Positions 1 through 6,190 are shown, counted from the first letter of the stretch. The stretch is DNA of 7,560 bases from Allobrachymonas sp. (GCA_030538335.1 JAUNUE010000085.1:1-7560); one strand, 5' to 3'. The notes: generated from the letters alone by a model not told the origin. Numbers and translations: made by a program.

Positions 1-542
1 GTTACAACGACAGCTGGATCAATGCTCCCCGTTCCCGCGTGGTAACGGGTGTGTTCCGTGACCGTGAAAGTGCAGAAGCCGCCTATGCCGAGGCCACACG
101 GCGCGGTTACGGGGAAAAAGACATTGACCTCGTCATGTCTGATGACACCCGCAAGCGTTACTTTGCTGACGGCACCGCCGAAACCGAGCTGGGTACCAAA
201 GCCGCCGAAGGTGCTGGCGTGGGTGCTGGCATTGGGGGTGCAGTGGGTGCGATTGCAGCAGCTCTTGCCGCTGTAGGTACCAGCTTGGCACTGCCCGGTT
301 TGGGTCTGGTCATTGCAGGTCCTCTGGCTGCGGCTGCTGCCGGGGCGGGGGTAGGCGCGGCCAGCGGTGGTTTGATTGGCGCTCTGGTAGGCTGGAATAT
401 GCCTGAAGAGCGTGTAAAGGAATATGAAACTTCCCTGCGCGACGGTGGTATTGTGATGGGTGTGCGCACCCGTGACGATGCAGACGCCGAAGAACTGCAT
501 AAATACTGGATCAATTCGCGCGGCGAAAAAGTCTATATGTAA
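1..542 (+). CDS. Glycine-zipper protein, stress-protein-like, 5' partial
   Basis: The frame is open from the first complete codon (position 3) to the TAA at 540-542, giving 179 visible residues. The true start lies left of the window, and the GTG at 39 is probably an internal Val. The protein has three parts. The N-terminal part (from VVTGVFRDRESAEAAY) reads like a small alpha/beta domain of the YflT/general-stress type. The middle is a long Gly/Ala-rich stretch with GxGxG-like spacing and two hydrophobic segments around a Pro-Gly turn (ALPGLGLVIAGP), which fits a glycine zipper that could insert in or associate with a membrane. The C-terminal part (GGIVMGVRTRDDADAEEL) looks like a second alpha/beta half and ends WINSRGEKVYM. 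The function is unknown. The stress-protein resemblance is by pattern only. A hairpin follows the stop. That this is a real gene is well supported; its role is not. Confidence 0.85.
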   Translation, partial: YNDSWINAPRSRVVTGVFRDRESAEAAYAEATRRGYGEKDIDLVMSDDTRKRYFADGTAETELGTKAAEGAGVGAGIGGAVGAIAAALAAVGTSLALPGLGLVIAGPLAAAAAGAGVGAASGGLIGALVGWNMPEERVKEYETSLRDGGIVMGVRTRDDADAEELHKYWINSRGEKVYM

Positions 543-552
543 TTCATTGAAA

Positions 553-587
553 AAGCCCATTTGCATGCATCCATGGCAAATGGGCTT
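553..587. terminator. Strong hairpin, possible terminator
   Basis: A perfect 12-bp inverted repeat, AAGCCCATTTGC at 553-564 and GCAAATGGGCTT at 576-587, flanks an 11-nt loop. It begins 10 nt after the stop of the glycine-zipper gene and ends 29 nt before the next start. On the + strand the stem is followed by CAAAAAATCG, so there is no good U-tract. On the - strand the stem runs into TTTTTCAATG, a better U-tract. The hairpin could end the upstream gene, work in both directions, or mainly stop leftward antisense transcripts. The loop includes the palindromes TGCATGCA (562-569) and CCATGG (571-576), which partly overlap the arms. Confidence 0.6.
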
Positions 588-616
588 CAAAAAATCGTTT
601 TGAAAGAATATATATC

Positions 617-925
617 ATGTCCAATTACTCTTTTGCCCGTGCTGCTGCCGCCATGCTGGCAGTAACTGCTTCGACCGTGTTTGCCCAAACCACCGTCCAG
701 CCTGCCAATCCCCAGCCGGTAGGAACAACACAGCAAAAAGCCAACGAGGCGATGCAAAAGGCCGTTCCGCAGAGCAATGTGGGCACGGTCGTCCGTACGG
801 GCGAGCCTGCCAGCGCAGCTGCTTCGGCAGCCGTCACTCCTGCTCCCAGGGTTGTCCGCACGCCCGTCGTTACGGAAAAAACTGTGCGCAAAGTACGACG
901 TGCTCCCCGTGCTGACCGCGGTTGA
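617..925 (+). CDS. Small secreted Ala/Pro/Val-rich protein, unknown function
   Basis: This 102-residue protein starts at ATG 617 with GAAAGA about 9 nt upstream as a plausible ribosome binding site. Residues 1-23 form a typical Sec signal peptide: a short polar start with one Arg, a hydrophobic Ala/Leu/Val core and a VFA cleavage site before QTT. The predicted mature part of about 79 residues is rich in Ala, Pro, Thr, Val and Gln, has no Cys and looks disordered. It ends in a basic tail (TVRKVRRAPRADRG). It lies 36 bp upstream of the L,D-transpeptidase-like gene on the same strand, so the two may be co-transcribed and the protein may act in the periplasm or at the cell wall. I do not recognise a family. 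The signal peptide and spacing make a real gene likely. Confidence 0.75.
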   Translation: MSNYSFARAAAAMLAVTASTVFAQTTVQPANPQPVGTTQQKANEAMQKAVPQSNVGTVVRTGEPASAAASAAVTPAPRVVRTPVVTEKTVRKVRRAPRADRG

Positions 926-961
926 TTAATTTTTGGTTTATCTGTCGAGAAGATCCGGCGC

Positions 962-1633
962 ATGAAGTTTACTGACAGGGCTTTCATGTTCCGGCTCTTC
1001 TCTTTTGCACGCTTGCATGCGCCGCTTGCGCTTGCAGGTTTTTTTCTGTTTTTTGCACGTTCGGCACACGCACAAAACAGAGAACCTCTACCCATGCATA
1101 TCGTGGTCATTGCCAACAATTTGAAGCAACTGGAGGCGGCATCTGGCAACAGGCCTTTCGGAATTGTTGACAAGGCTATGGCCAGATTGTTTCTTTTTGA
1201 TGCGACCGCGCGGCATCTGGGTTCAACGCCTGTATTGCTGGGGCTGGCGAAGGGCGATATCAGCCCCGCAGGCATTGGCGAGCGCCCCGTCTCCACGATC
1301 AAGGCACACGAAAAAATAACGCCTTCCGGCAGATTTGTAGTGGAGCTTGGCACCAATTTGCGAGGGGAGGAGGTGGCTTGGCTGGACTACAAGGAAGGTC
1401 TTTCCATGCACCCCGTACTGCGGACAGGTGATCGGTTGAAGCGCCTTGCCACCAGCACGCCTGACGACAACCGCATCTCTGCCGGATGTATCAATGTGCC
1501 TGCACTGTTCCATCGAAAAACTCTGTTGAAACTGTTCATGGGCCGCTCTGGCGGAGTGGTCTATATCCTGCCCGAAAATCAGAACCCAAATGACTGGGTG
1601 GCATCATTGAAGGTGAACCAGGGAGGCAAATAG
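962..1633 (+). CDS. Secreted L,D-transpeptidase (YkuD)-like protein, variant active site
   Basis: This 223-residue protein starts at ATG 962 with GAGAAG (947-952) as ribosome binding site. Residues 1-37 form a signal peptide with hydrophobic core PLALAGFFLFFA and cleavage after AHA, so the product is probably periplasmic. The YkuD-like core runs from about residue 67 (GIVDKAMARLFLFD) to about 204. The catalytic region RISAGCINVP holds Cys176 with Ser173, Gly175 and Asn178, and His150 in LSMHPV is the likely partner histidine. Enzymes of this fold join or anchor peptidoglycan stems through a Cys thioacyl intermediate. The classical motif is [S/T]HGC; here Ala174 replaces the His before Gly-Cys. 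A related secreted subfamily with SxGCINVP-like motifs may be its home, from memory only. Fold confidence is high. Whether it cross-links peptidoglycan, anchors a protein or does something else is open. The convergent sufT gene lies 78 bp away. Confidence 0.85.
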   Translation: MKFTDRAFMFRLFSFARLHAPLALAGFFLFFARSAHAQNREPLPMHIVVIANNLKQLEAASGNRPFGIVDKAMARLFLFDATARHLGSTPVLLGLAKGDISPAGIGERPVSTIKAHEKITPSGRFVVELGTNLRGEEVAWLDYKEGLSMHPVLRTGDRLKRLATSTPDDNRISAGCINVPALFHRKTLLKLFMGRSGGVVYILPENQNPNDWVASLKVNQGGK

Positions 1634-1711
1634 CCTCAGTAAAAGCAAACTCCCTGCTCAACTGCAGATTGTTCTGCCCGTTAGCCTGCCGAGGTTGACT
1701 GGAGCATCGCG

Positions 1712-2266
1712 CTACAGCCCCAGCGCCAGCAGCGCGCTTTCGCTCATGCGGTGGCGGCCCCAGGGGGGGTCGAAGGTGAGGTCTACGCGCACCTTGCCGG
1801 CACGCGGCAGACCTTCGATCTTGTCACGCGCTTCGCCTGCGATGATGTCACCCATGCCGCAGCCTGCGGCGGTCAGCGTCATCAGCACGCGCACGTCAAA
1901 CAGGTCGTCTTTGCCGGGAGTGACTTCGCATTCGTAGATCAGGCCGAGTTGCACGATGTCAACCGGAATTTCCGGGTCGAAACAGGTGCTCAGCGTTTTC
2001 CAGACCAACACTTCAAAGTCTTCGAGCGTAAGCGATGCCGGGTCTTCGACTTCAATCGCCGCCGAGGCGGGCGCAGCGCGGCCTATGGCGTCGGCGTCTT
2101 CGCCCTTGAGGCGGTACAGATTGCCTTCGGCAGCTACCGTGAACGAAGTCCCCAGCGCCTGCGTGAGCACGCCCAGCGTGCCTTGCGGCAGCGTAAAGGC
2201 CTGCCCGTCGGGCACGCGCTCAACGTCCACATCGCGTGCAAAAACCACGTTTTCACGCATGTACAT
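1712..2266 (-). CDS. sufT: SufT, MIP18-family Fe-S maturation factor
   Basis: This 184-residue protein is the last gene of the suf operon. Residues 1-80 are an N-terminal extension typical of the long SufT type. Residues 81-184 are a MIP18 (DUF59) domain with LEDFEVLVWKTLSTCFDPEIP, the DIVQLGLIYE motif (103-112), TLTAAGCGMGD with the conserved Cys136, and DPPWGRHRMSESALLALGL at the C-terminus. In other bacteria SufT is an accessory factor that helps mature or deliver Fe-S clusters to apoproteins. The start at ATG 2266 is chosen because the family N-terminus begins here and AGGAG (2278-2282) lies 11 nt upstream inside the end of sufU; a second ATG two codons later is also possible. It starts 5 nt after the sufU stop, suggesting translational coupling. 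The open frame continues upstream only as an overlap with sufU. Confidence 0.93.
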   Translation of the reverse strand: MYMRENVVFARDVDVERVPDGQAFTLPQGTLGVLTQALGTSFTVAAEGNLYRLKGEDADAIGRAAPASAAIEVEDPASLTLEDFEVLVWKTLSTCFDPEIPVDIVQLGLIYECEVTPGKDDLFDVRVLMTLTAAGCGMGDIIAGEARDKIEGLPRAGKVRVDLTFDPPWGRHRMSESALLALGL

Positions 2267-2271
2267 GGTGC

Positions 2272-2721
2272 TTACTTCTCCTTTCCGTCGGCGTCGGTTT
2301 GCGCAATGGCGTGCATCAGCGCGTGCCAGCCCAGCAGCGCGCATTTGATGCGGCTGGGGTAACGGCGCACACCTGCAAGGCTTTGCAGTTTGCCCAGGTT
2401 CGCTTCCTGCGGCTCGATCTCGCCTGTAAGTACGCCGCGAAAACGGGTGTGCAGGTCGCGTGCCACGGCCAGCTCCTTGCCGTACAGCGCTTCGCTCATC
2501 ATCGACGACGAGGCGATGCAGATAGCACAGCCGTGGCCGGTAAAGCCGATGTCCTTGAGCGTGTCGCCTTCGATGCGCACCTCCACATCCACCGAGTCGC
2601 CGCACTGCGGGTTGGTGCCCTGCGCCCGCTGCGTGGCGCCCGCCACCGGGCCATAACGCCGCGGGGCGCGTTTGTGTTCGAGCACCAGATCCTGGTAGAG
2701 GTCTTCGATCGGTTCGTTCAT
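2272..2721 (-). CDS. sufU: SufU, zinc-binding sulfur acceptor for SufS
   Basis: This 149-residue IscU-fold protein receives persulfide sulfur from SufS and passes it to the SufBCD complex. The zinc ligands known from Bacillus SufU are present at matching spacing: Cys40 and Asp42 in NPQCGDSV, Cys65 in GHGCAICIASSSMM, and Cys127 in RIKCALLGWHAL. The 62-residue distance from Cys65 to Cys127 keeps the insertion that separates SufU from scaffold IscU. Arg124 sits where Bacillus SufU has a conserved Arg important for exchange with SufS. ATG 2721 fits the family N-terminus (MNEPIEDLYQDLVLEHKRAP), but no clear Shine-Dalgarno precedes it. The gene is 65 bp after sufS and 5 nt before sufT. Databases may label such proteins NifU-like or IscU-like; the insertion and its neighbour sufS argue for SufU. 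Confidence 0.94.
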   Translation of the reverse strand: MNEPIEDLYQDLVLEHKRAPRRYGPVAGATQRAQGTNPQCGDSVDVEVRIEGDTLKDIGFTGHGCAICIASSSMMSEALYGKELAVARDLHTRFRGVLTGEIEPQEANLGKLQSLAGVRRYPSRIKCALLGWHALMHAIAQTDADGKEK

Positions 2722-2786
2722 GAAAAACGGTTCAATAAAAAATGCAGGGGCAGATTGTGCGCCTGTTGCCGGGCGGAGTGCACAAA
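2722..2786 (-). other. sufS-sufU intergenic spacer with small dyad
   Basis: This 65-bp spacer lies inside an otherwise tight gene run. It contains the dyad TTGTGC/GCACAA around a GC-rich centre, next to the sufS stop. No Shine-Dalgarno-like sequence precedes the sufU ATG; the last bases read AACCGTTTTTC. A T6 run lies about 14 nt downstream of the dyad in the direction of transcription, too far for a standard intrinsic terminator. It could be a weak processing or attenuation site, or simply spacer. Confidence 0.3.
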
Positions 2787-4046
2787 TTACCGTAATTTTT
2801 CCAGGGCATGCGCCACGCCTGCCGCCAAGCGTTCGACTTCTTCGGGTGTGTTGTACATGGCAAATGAGGCGCGTGTAGTGGCACCCACGCCGAAGTGGTC
2901 GATCAGCGGTTGCGCGCAATGGTGGCCGGTGCGCACGGCAATGCCGCGCGCGTCGAGCAGAGTGCCGATGTCGTGCGGATGCACATCGGTAGTGACAAAG
3001 GCGGCAATGGCCGATGCCTGGGCATGCAGCGCCAGCACCCGCAAGCCCTTTATGCCGGAGAGCGCCTGCACAGCCTGTTCGCGCAGCGCACGCACATGGG
3101 CATCCACCGCAGGCAAGCCCTGTTTGGTGAGAAACTGCGCGGCTGCTGCCATGCCCACCGCACCCGGGACGTTGGGCGTGCCGCCCTCCAGCCGCATCGG
3201 CAATTCGGCAAAGCGGGCATCGTGTGCGCTTACGCTTTCAACCATGTCGCCGCCAAAGCGCAAAGGCGTGAGGCGAGCCAAGGCTTTGCGCCGCCCCACC
3301 AGCGCGCCAGTGCCCATCGGGCCGTACATCTTGTGGCCCGAAAAAGCCATGAAATCGGCGTTGAGCGCCGCAAAGCGGAGGGTCTCGTGCGACACCGCCT
3401 GCGCGGCATCGAGCACGGTCAGCGCGCCCGCATTATGCGCCAGTTGGAGCAGTTCCTCGTAAGGAGGGCGTTCGCCCGTGGCGTTGGCGCAGGCGGTCAC
3501 AGTAAAAACGCGCGTTTTGCCATTCAGCAGTTTTTGCAGGTCTGCGGTGTGCAGGCGGCCTTCCGCATCAGGTTGCAAGATGCGCAACACCGCGCCAGTA
3601 CGGCGTGCCGCCTGCTGCCACACCACCAGGTTGGCGTGGTGCTCCAGCGTGCTTGCAATGATTTCATCGCCGGGTTGCAGGTACGCTGCTTGCTCGCACG
3701 GCGTGGACAGGCCATGGGCCACCATATTCAGCGCATCGGTAGTGCCAGAGGTGAACACCAGTTCGCAATCGGGCGCATCTGCGCCGACAAAGCGTTTGAG
3801 CGTGAGGCGTGCCGCGTCAAAATCATCGGTGGCGCGTTGCGACAGCGTGTGCACCCCACGGTGAATATTGGCGCGGTTGTGTGCCTCGAAGTGCTGCATG
3901 GCTGCCAGCACCGCCGTAGGCATGTGCGTGGTGGCGGCGTTGTCGAGATAGACCAGATCGTGGCCGTTGATTTTTTGCTGCAGCACGGGAAACTGGCTGC
4001 GCAGCGCAGCCAGCGTGTCGCCATCCCATTGCGGGCGTTCACCCAT
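2787..4046 (-). CDS. sufS: SufS, group II cysteine desulfurase
   Basis: This 419-residue PLP-dependent enzyme converts cysteine to alanine and carries the released sulfur as a persulfide. The family landmarks are present: YLDNAATTHMP near the N-terminus, FTSGTTDALN (98-107), EHHANLVVW with the PLP-stacking His137, LDAAQAVSH (212-220), the PLP lysine Lys239 in SGHKMYGP, and the catalytic Cys377 in RTGHHCAQP. His358 in VHPHDI lies 19 residues before Cys377, the spacing of the Bacillus SufS His that swaps into the SufU zinc site, which fits the adjacent sufU. The usual SNVLG-like segment reads CANATGE here. The start at ATG 4046 overlaps the end of sufD by 8 nt and has AAGGAG (4054-4059) 7 nt upstream. 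Length is normal for the family. CsdA is the alternative name; the operon decides for SufS. Confidence 0.97.
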   Translation of the reverse strand: MGERPQWDGDTLAALRSQFPVLQQKINGHDLVYLDNAATTHMPTAVLAAMQHFEAHNRANIHRGVHTLSQRATDDFDAARLTLKRFVGADAPDCELVFTSGTTDALNMVAHGLSTPCEQAAYLQPGDEIIASTLEHHANLVVWQQAARRTGAVLRILQPDAEGRLHTADLQKLLNGKTRVFTVTACANATGERPPYEELLQLAHNAGALTVLDAAQAVSHETLRFAALNADFMAFSGHKMYGPMGTGALVGRRKALARLTPLRFGGDMVESVSAHDARFAELPMRLEGGTPNVPGAVGMAAAAQFLTKQGLPAVDAHVRALREQAVQALSGIKGLRVLALHAQASAIAAFVTTDVHPHDIGTLLDARGIAVRTGHHCAQPLIDHFGVGATTRASFAMYNTPEEVERLAAGVAHALEKLR

Positions 4047-5289
4047 GAACAGGCTCCTTGGCGGCAGCCTTGTTGTCCATCAGCCGGGCAATGGCCTGTG
4101 CCAGCGGGCCGTGTGCATCGAGCGCATTGACCAAGGCATCGTCACCGAGGGTGGCAGTGAGCAATTCATGCGCCATGCCCTGCACGATCAGGCCGCGCGC
4201 CACGTCGGCATCGATGCCGCGCTGCTGCGCGTAGAACAGCGCGTCTTCGGGCAATGCGCCCCAGGTGGCACCATGCGTGGCTTGCAACTGGTCGTGCAGA
4301 ATTTCCATATGCGGGCGCAAAATGCCGCGCGGCGTGCCCCGCAGGGGAATGCCTGTGACGAGCTGGTGCGCCTCGGCATCGTCGCTGCCGGGCATGATGA
4401 CGGCGTGCACATTGAGCACCACATGCGCCGCGTCGCGCGCCAGTGCCAGCGCCTGCACATTGCTGCCGGTGCGCGGCGCCTTGTGCCGCATGCGGTTTTG
4501 AAAGTCGAGTTTGCTGCCCGAAGTCAGCGTGATGACGCCGGTGGTGGTGCTGGCTCCTTCTTCATCCAGATCGACCACCAGCCGTTGCAGGTGGTAGGGG
4601 CTGCCCTCGCCAATCAGCACATGGCGGTAGCTGGCGTTTTTAGCCAAGCGCGCATGCAGGTGGTGCGCCACGTGGTCGCCTGCGGCAGGCTCTACCACGC
4701 GCAAATGCACCAGCGACGCGCCTTCGTGCAGCCGCAGATGCAGTTGCAGGTTCTGCACGATGCTGCTGGCGGCGATGCCTGCTGCGGGCGGCAGGTGTGT
4801 TTCAACCAGCACGGCCTGCACGCCCGCGCCTACTTCCACCACAGCCAGCGGCGCTTCTGCTGCCGCGCCGGGACGGTGCTGCAAGGCGACCCACACGCGC
4901 TCTTGCGCCGCAGGGCTTGAGGCGTCTTTGTCGATGCGCAAACGCAAACCCTGGCGGCACAGCACGCGGTGCGCCCAGGCAAAGGGCGCGGCTTCGTCGC
5001 TGGTGGCGTCGGGCAGCGGCAGGTCTTGCCACAACTCGTGGCGCTGTGGGCCTGTGGCGTCGATCCATTGGGCCGAAACGCCGGTATGCGGCGCATCGCC
5101 CACGGGCTGCACCGACCAGCCCGCCAGCCCCGAAGGTGCGGTGGAAGTGGCAGGTGCAGCCCCGTCGCCCAGCCACACGGCAGCGGCAGGCGGCGGCAGG
5201 TGACGGAAGAACTCAACGCGGCGGCCAATCCAGCCTTCTTGCGCCAGCCGTTCGCGGGCGACGGATGCTTCGGTAGGGGCCTGGTTCAT
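4039..5289 (-). CDS. sufD: SufD, Fe-S scaffold complex subunit
   Basis: This 416-residue protein pairs with SufB and the ATPase SufC as the cytoplasmic SufBC2D scaffold on which clusters are built. The N-terminal half is variable and Ala/Pro-rich. From about residue 170 the protein shows the beta-helix pattern of the SufB/SufD family, with repeated hydrophobic strands (LQLHLRLHEGASLVHLRVVE). The C-terminal core carries LRPHMEILHDQLQATHGATWG and LFYAQQRGID (351-360). His339 in THGAT matches the conserved SufD histidine implicated in cluster formation. ATG 5289 overlaps the sufC stop as ATGA, with AAAAGG (5297-5302) 7 nt upstream, so translation is probably coupled to sufC. The C-terminal tail is short and polar (DNKAAAKEPVHG). 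Length is within the family range. Confidence 0.96.
   Translation of the reverse strand: MNQAPTEASVARERLAQEGWIGRRVEFFRHLPPPAAAVWLGDGAAPATSTAPSGLAGWSVQPVGDAPHTGVSAQWIDATGPQRHELWQDLPLPDATSDEAAPFAWAHRVLCRQGLRLRIDKDASSPAAQERVWVALQHRPGAAAEAPLAVVEVGAGVQAVLVETHLPPAAGIAASSIVQNLQLHLRLHEGASLVHLRVVEPAAGDHVAHHLHARLAKNASYRHVLIGEGSPYHLQRLVVDLDEEGASTTTGVITLTSGSKLDFQNRMRHKAPRTGSNVQALALARDAAHVVLNVHAVIMPGSDDAEAHQLVTGIPLRGTPRGILRPHMEILHDQLQATHGATWGALPEDALFYAQQRGIDADVARGLIVQGMAHELLTATLGDDALVNALDAHGPLAQAIARLMDNKAAAKEPVHG
4054..4059 (-). promoter_or_regulatory. Ribosome binding site of sufS
   Basis: AAGGAG on the - strand lies 7 nt before ATG 4046, inside the last codons of sufD. It fixes the sufS start in the 8-nt overlap (ATGGGTGA) and suggests strong re-initiation after sufD. 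Confidence 0.75.
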
Positions 5290-6062
5290 GCGGGTGCCTT
5301 TTCGGATTCGGCCTGCTGCGCGTAACCTTCTGCGGCCAGGCGTTGCGCCAGTTCGAGGCCGCCGGTTTCGCCCACGCGGCCATCGCTGAGCCAGATCACC
5401 TGGTCGGGTTTGAGCATTTCGATCAAGCTCAACTGGTGGCTGATGACCATGAGGCTGCGCCCGGCTTTGCGCTGTTGCTGCACCAGATCAACCACGGCGC
5501 GCAGGCCGTCCACGTCCATACCCGAGTCGATTTCGTCGAGGATGGCCAGTTGGGGTTGCAGCAGGGCCATTTGCAGCAACTCGTTGCGCTTGCGTTCGCC
5601 GCCCGAGAAGCCGTCGTTGACGGGGCGCGACAACATCGCATCGGGCAAACCCAGCGGCGCGGAGATGGCGCGGGCGCGCTCCAGAAAATCAAACGCATCC
5701 ATGGGCGAGTCGCCGCGTGCCTCGCGCACCGCATTGAGCGCCGTGCGGATGAACAGGTTGTTCTTCACGCCGGGCACGTCGGGCGGTGCCTGGTACGACA
5801 GGAACAGGCCCGCATGGGCACGCTCTTCAGGCTCCAGCGCGAGCAGGTCTTTGCCATCGAGCGTGGCGCTGCCGCCGGTGATGGTGTAGCGCGGGTGCCC
5901 CGCCAGCGCAAAGCCAAGCGTACTCTTGCCGCTGCCGTTGGCGCCCATCACCACCACGACCTGGCCACGCGCCACGTCGAGCGTGAGGCCTTTCAGGACA
6001 TGGTGACCGGCCACCTCTACGTTGAGATCGCGGACAGAAAGCAAAGGCGTGTTGTTTGGCAT
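5286..6062 (-). CDS. sufC: SufC, ABC-type ATPase of the SUF scaffold
   Basis: This 258-residue soluble ABC ATPase drives conformational changes in the SufB/SufD heterodimer during cluster assembly. The motifs are complete: Walker A GANGSGKST (40-48), Q-loop Gln91 in LSYQAP, signature FSGGE (152-156), Walker B LAILDEIDSGMD (172-183) with catalytic Glu177, and H-loop His209 in ISHQ. FSGGERKRNELLQ and DEIDSGMDVDGL are hallmarks of SufC rather than of transporter ATPases, and there are no membrane segments. ATG 6062 has AAGGA (6071-6075) 8 nt upstream. The gene follows sufB after a 149-bp gap that holds a palindromic repeat, and its stop overlaps the sufD start (ATGA). The C-terminal tail QQAESEKAPA is a short polar extension. 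Confidence 0.98.
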   Translation of the reverse strand: MPNNTPLLSVRDLNVEVAGHHVLKGLTLDVARGQVVVVMGANGSGKSTLGFALAGHPRYTITGGSATLDGKDLLALEPEERAHAGLFLSYQAPPDVPGVKNNLFIRTALNAVREARGDSPMDAFDFLERARAISAPLGLPDAMLSRPVNDGFSGGERKRNELLQMALLQPQLAILDEIDSGMDVDGLRAVVDLVQQQRKAGRSLMVISHQLSLIEMLKPDQVIWLSDGRVGETGGLELAQRLAAEGYAQQAESEKAPA

Positions 6063-6070
6063 ATCTGGTT

Positions 6071-6075
6071 TCCTT
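6071..6075 (-). promoter_or_regulatory. Ribosome binding site of sufC
   Basis: AAGGA on the - strand lies 8 nt before ATG 6062. sufC therefore has its own ribosome binding site and is not translationally coupled to sufB, whose stop is 149 bp away. Confidence 0.7.
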
Positions 6076-6114
6076 GTTTATAGATTTACTGCAATAAAAG
6101 CATTGAATACGGAT

Positions 6115-6190
6115 GCAGAACGCAGAGTTCGCAGAGGAAATACGAAGTACACAGAGAATAAATTTTGTTTTTTCTGTGTCCTCTGCGTTC
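6115..6190. repeat. Imperfect palindromic CGCAGAG repeat between sufB and sufC
   Basis: The sufB-sufC gap holds nested inverted repeats. GAACGCAGAG (6118-6127) pairs perfectly with CTCTGCGTTC (6181-6190). CGCAGAGG (6130-6137) can pair instead with CCTCTGCG (6180-6187). The inner arms are ACACAGA (6149-6155) and TCTGTGT (6173-6179) around an A/T-rich centre. CGCAGAG occurs twice in the left arm, 9 bp apart. No coding frame is credible here. The layout and wording recall dispersed intergenic repeats of CGCAGAG type seen in many bacterial genomes, a recollection and not a match made here. There is no U-tract right after the stem in either direction, so it is probably not a terminator. It may affect mRNA processing or stability between sufB and the rest of the operon. 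Confidence 0.65.

Noticed and set aside
1623..1637. GAGGC/GCCTC dyad over the stop of the transpeptidase-like gene as terminator
   Set aside because: The 5-bp stem overlaps the stop codon and is followed by AGTAAAAGC, not a T-run.
1664..1677. GCAGA-TTGT-TCTGC hairpin in the convergent gap as terminator
   Set aside because: The stem is only 5 bp and no U-tract follows on either strand.
2784..2798. Palindrome AAATTAC-C-GTAATTT at the end of sufS as an operator
   Set aside because: It lies in the last codons and stop of sufS, not at a promoter, and the one-base centre cannot form an RNA hairpin. A/T-rich codons can give it by chance.
2272..2919. Longer sufU beginning inside sufS
   Set aside because: The extra residues overlap the sufS 3' end out of frame and match nothing in SufU; the family N-terminus begins at MNEPIEDLYQ.
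2236..4920. Long + strand open frames (for example 2236-3462, 2895-4130 and 3967-4920) opposite the suf genes
   Set aside because: They lie antisense to genes with full family motifs, have low-complexity Arg/His/Ala-rich translations without recognisable domains, and are expected by-products of GC-rich codon use.
6063..6110. Internal promoter before sufC (TATAAA-like box in the leftward direction)
   Set aside because: No -35 box at proper spacing; the nearest candidate gives a 19-bp spacer with a poor match.
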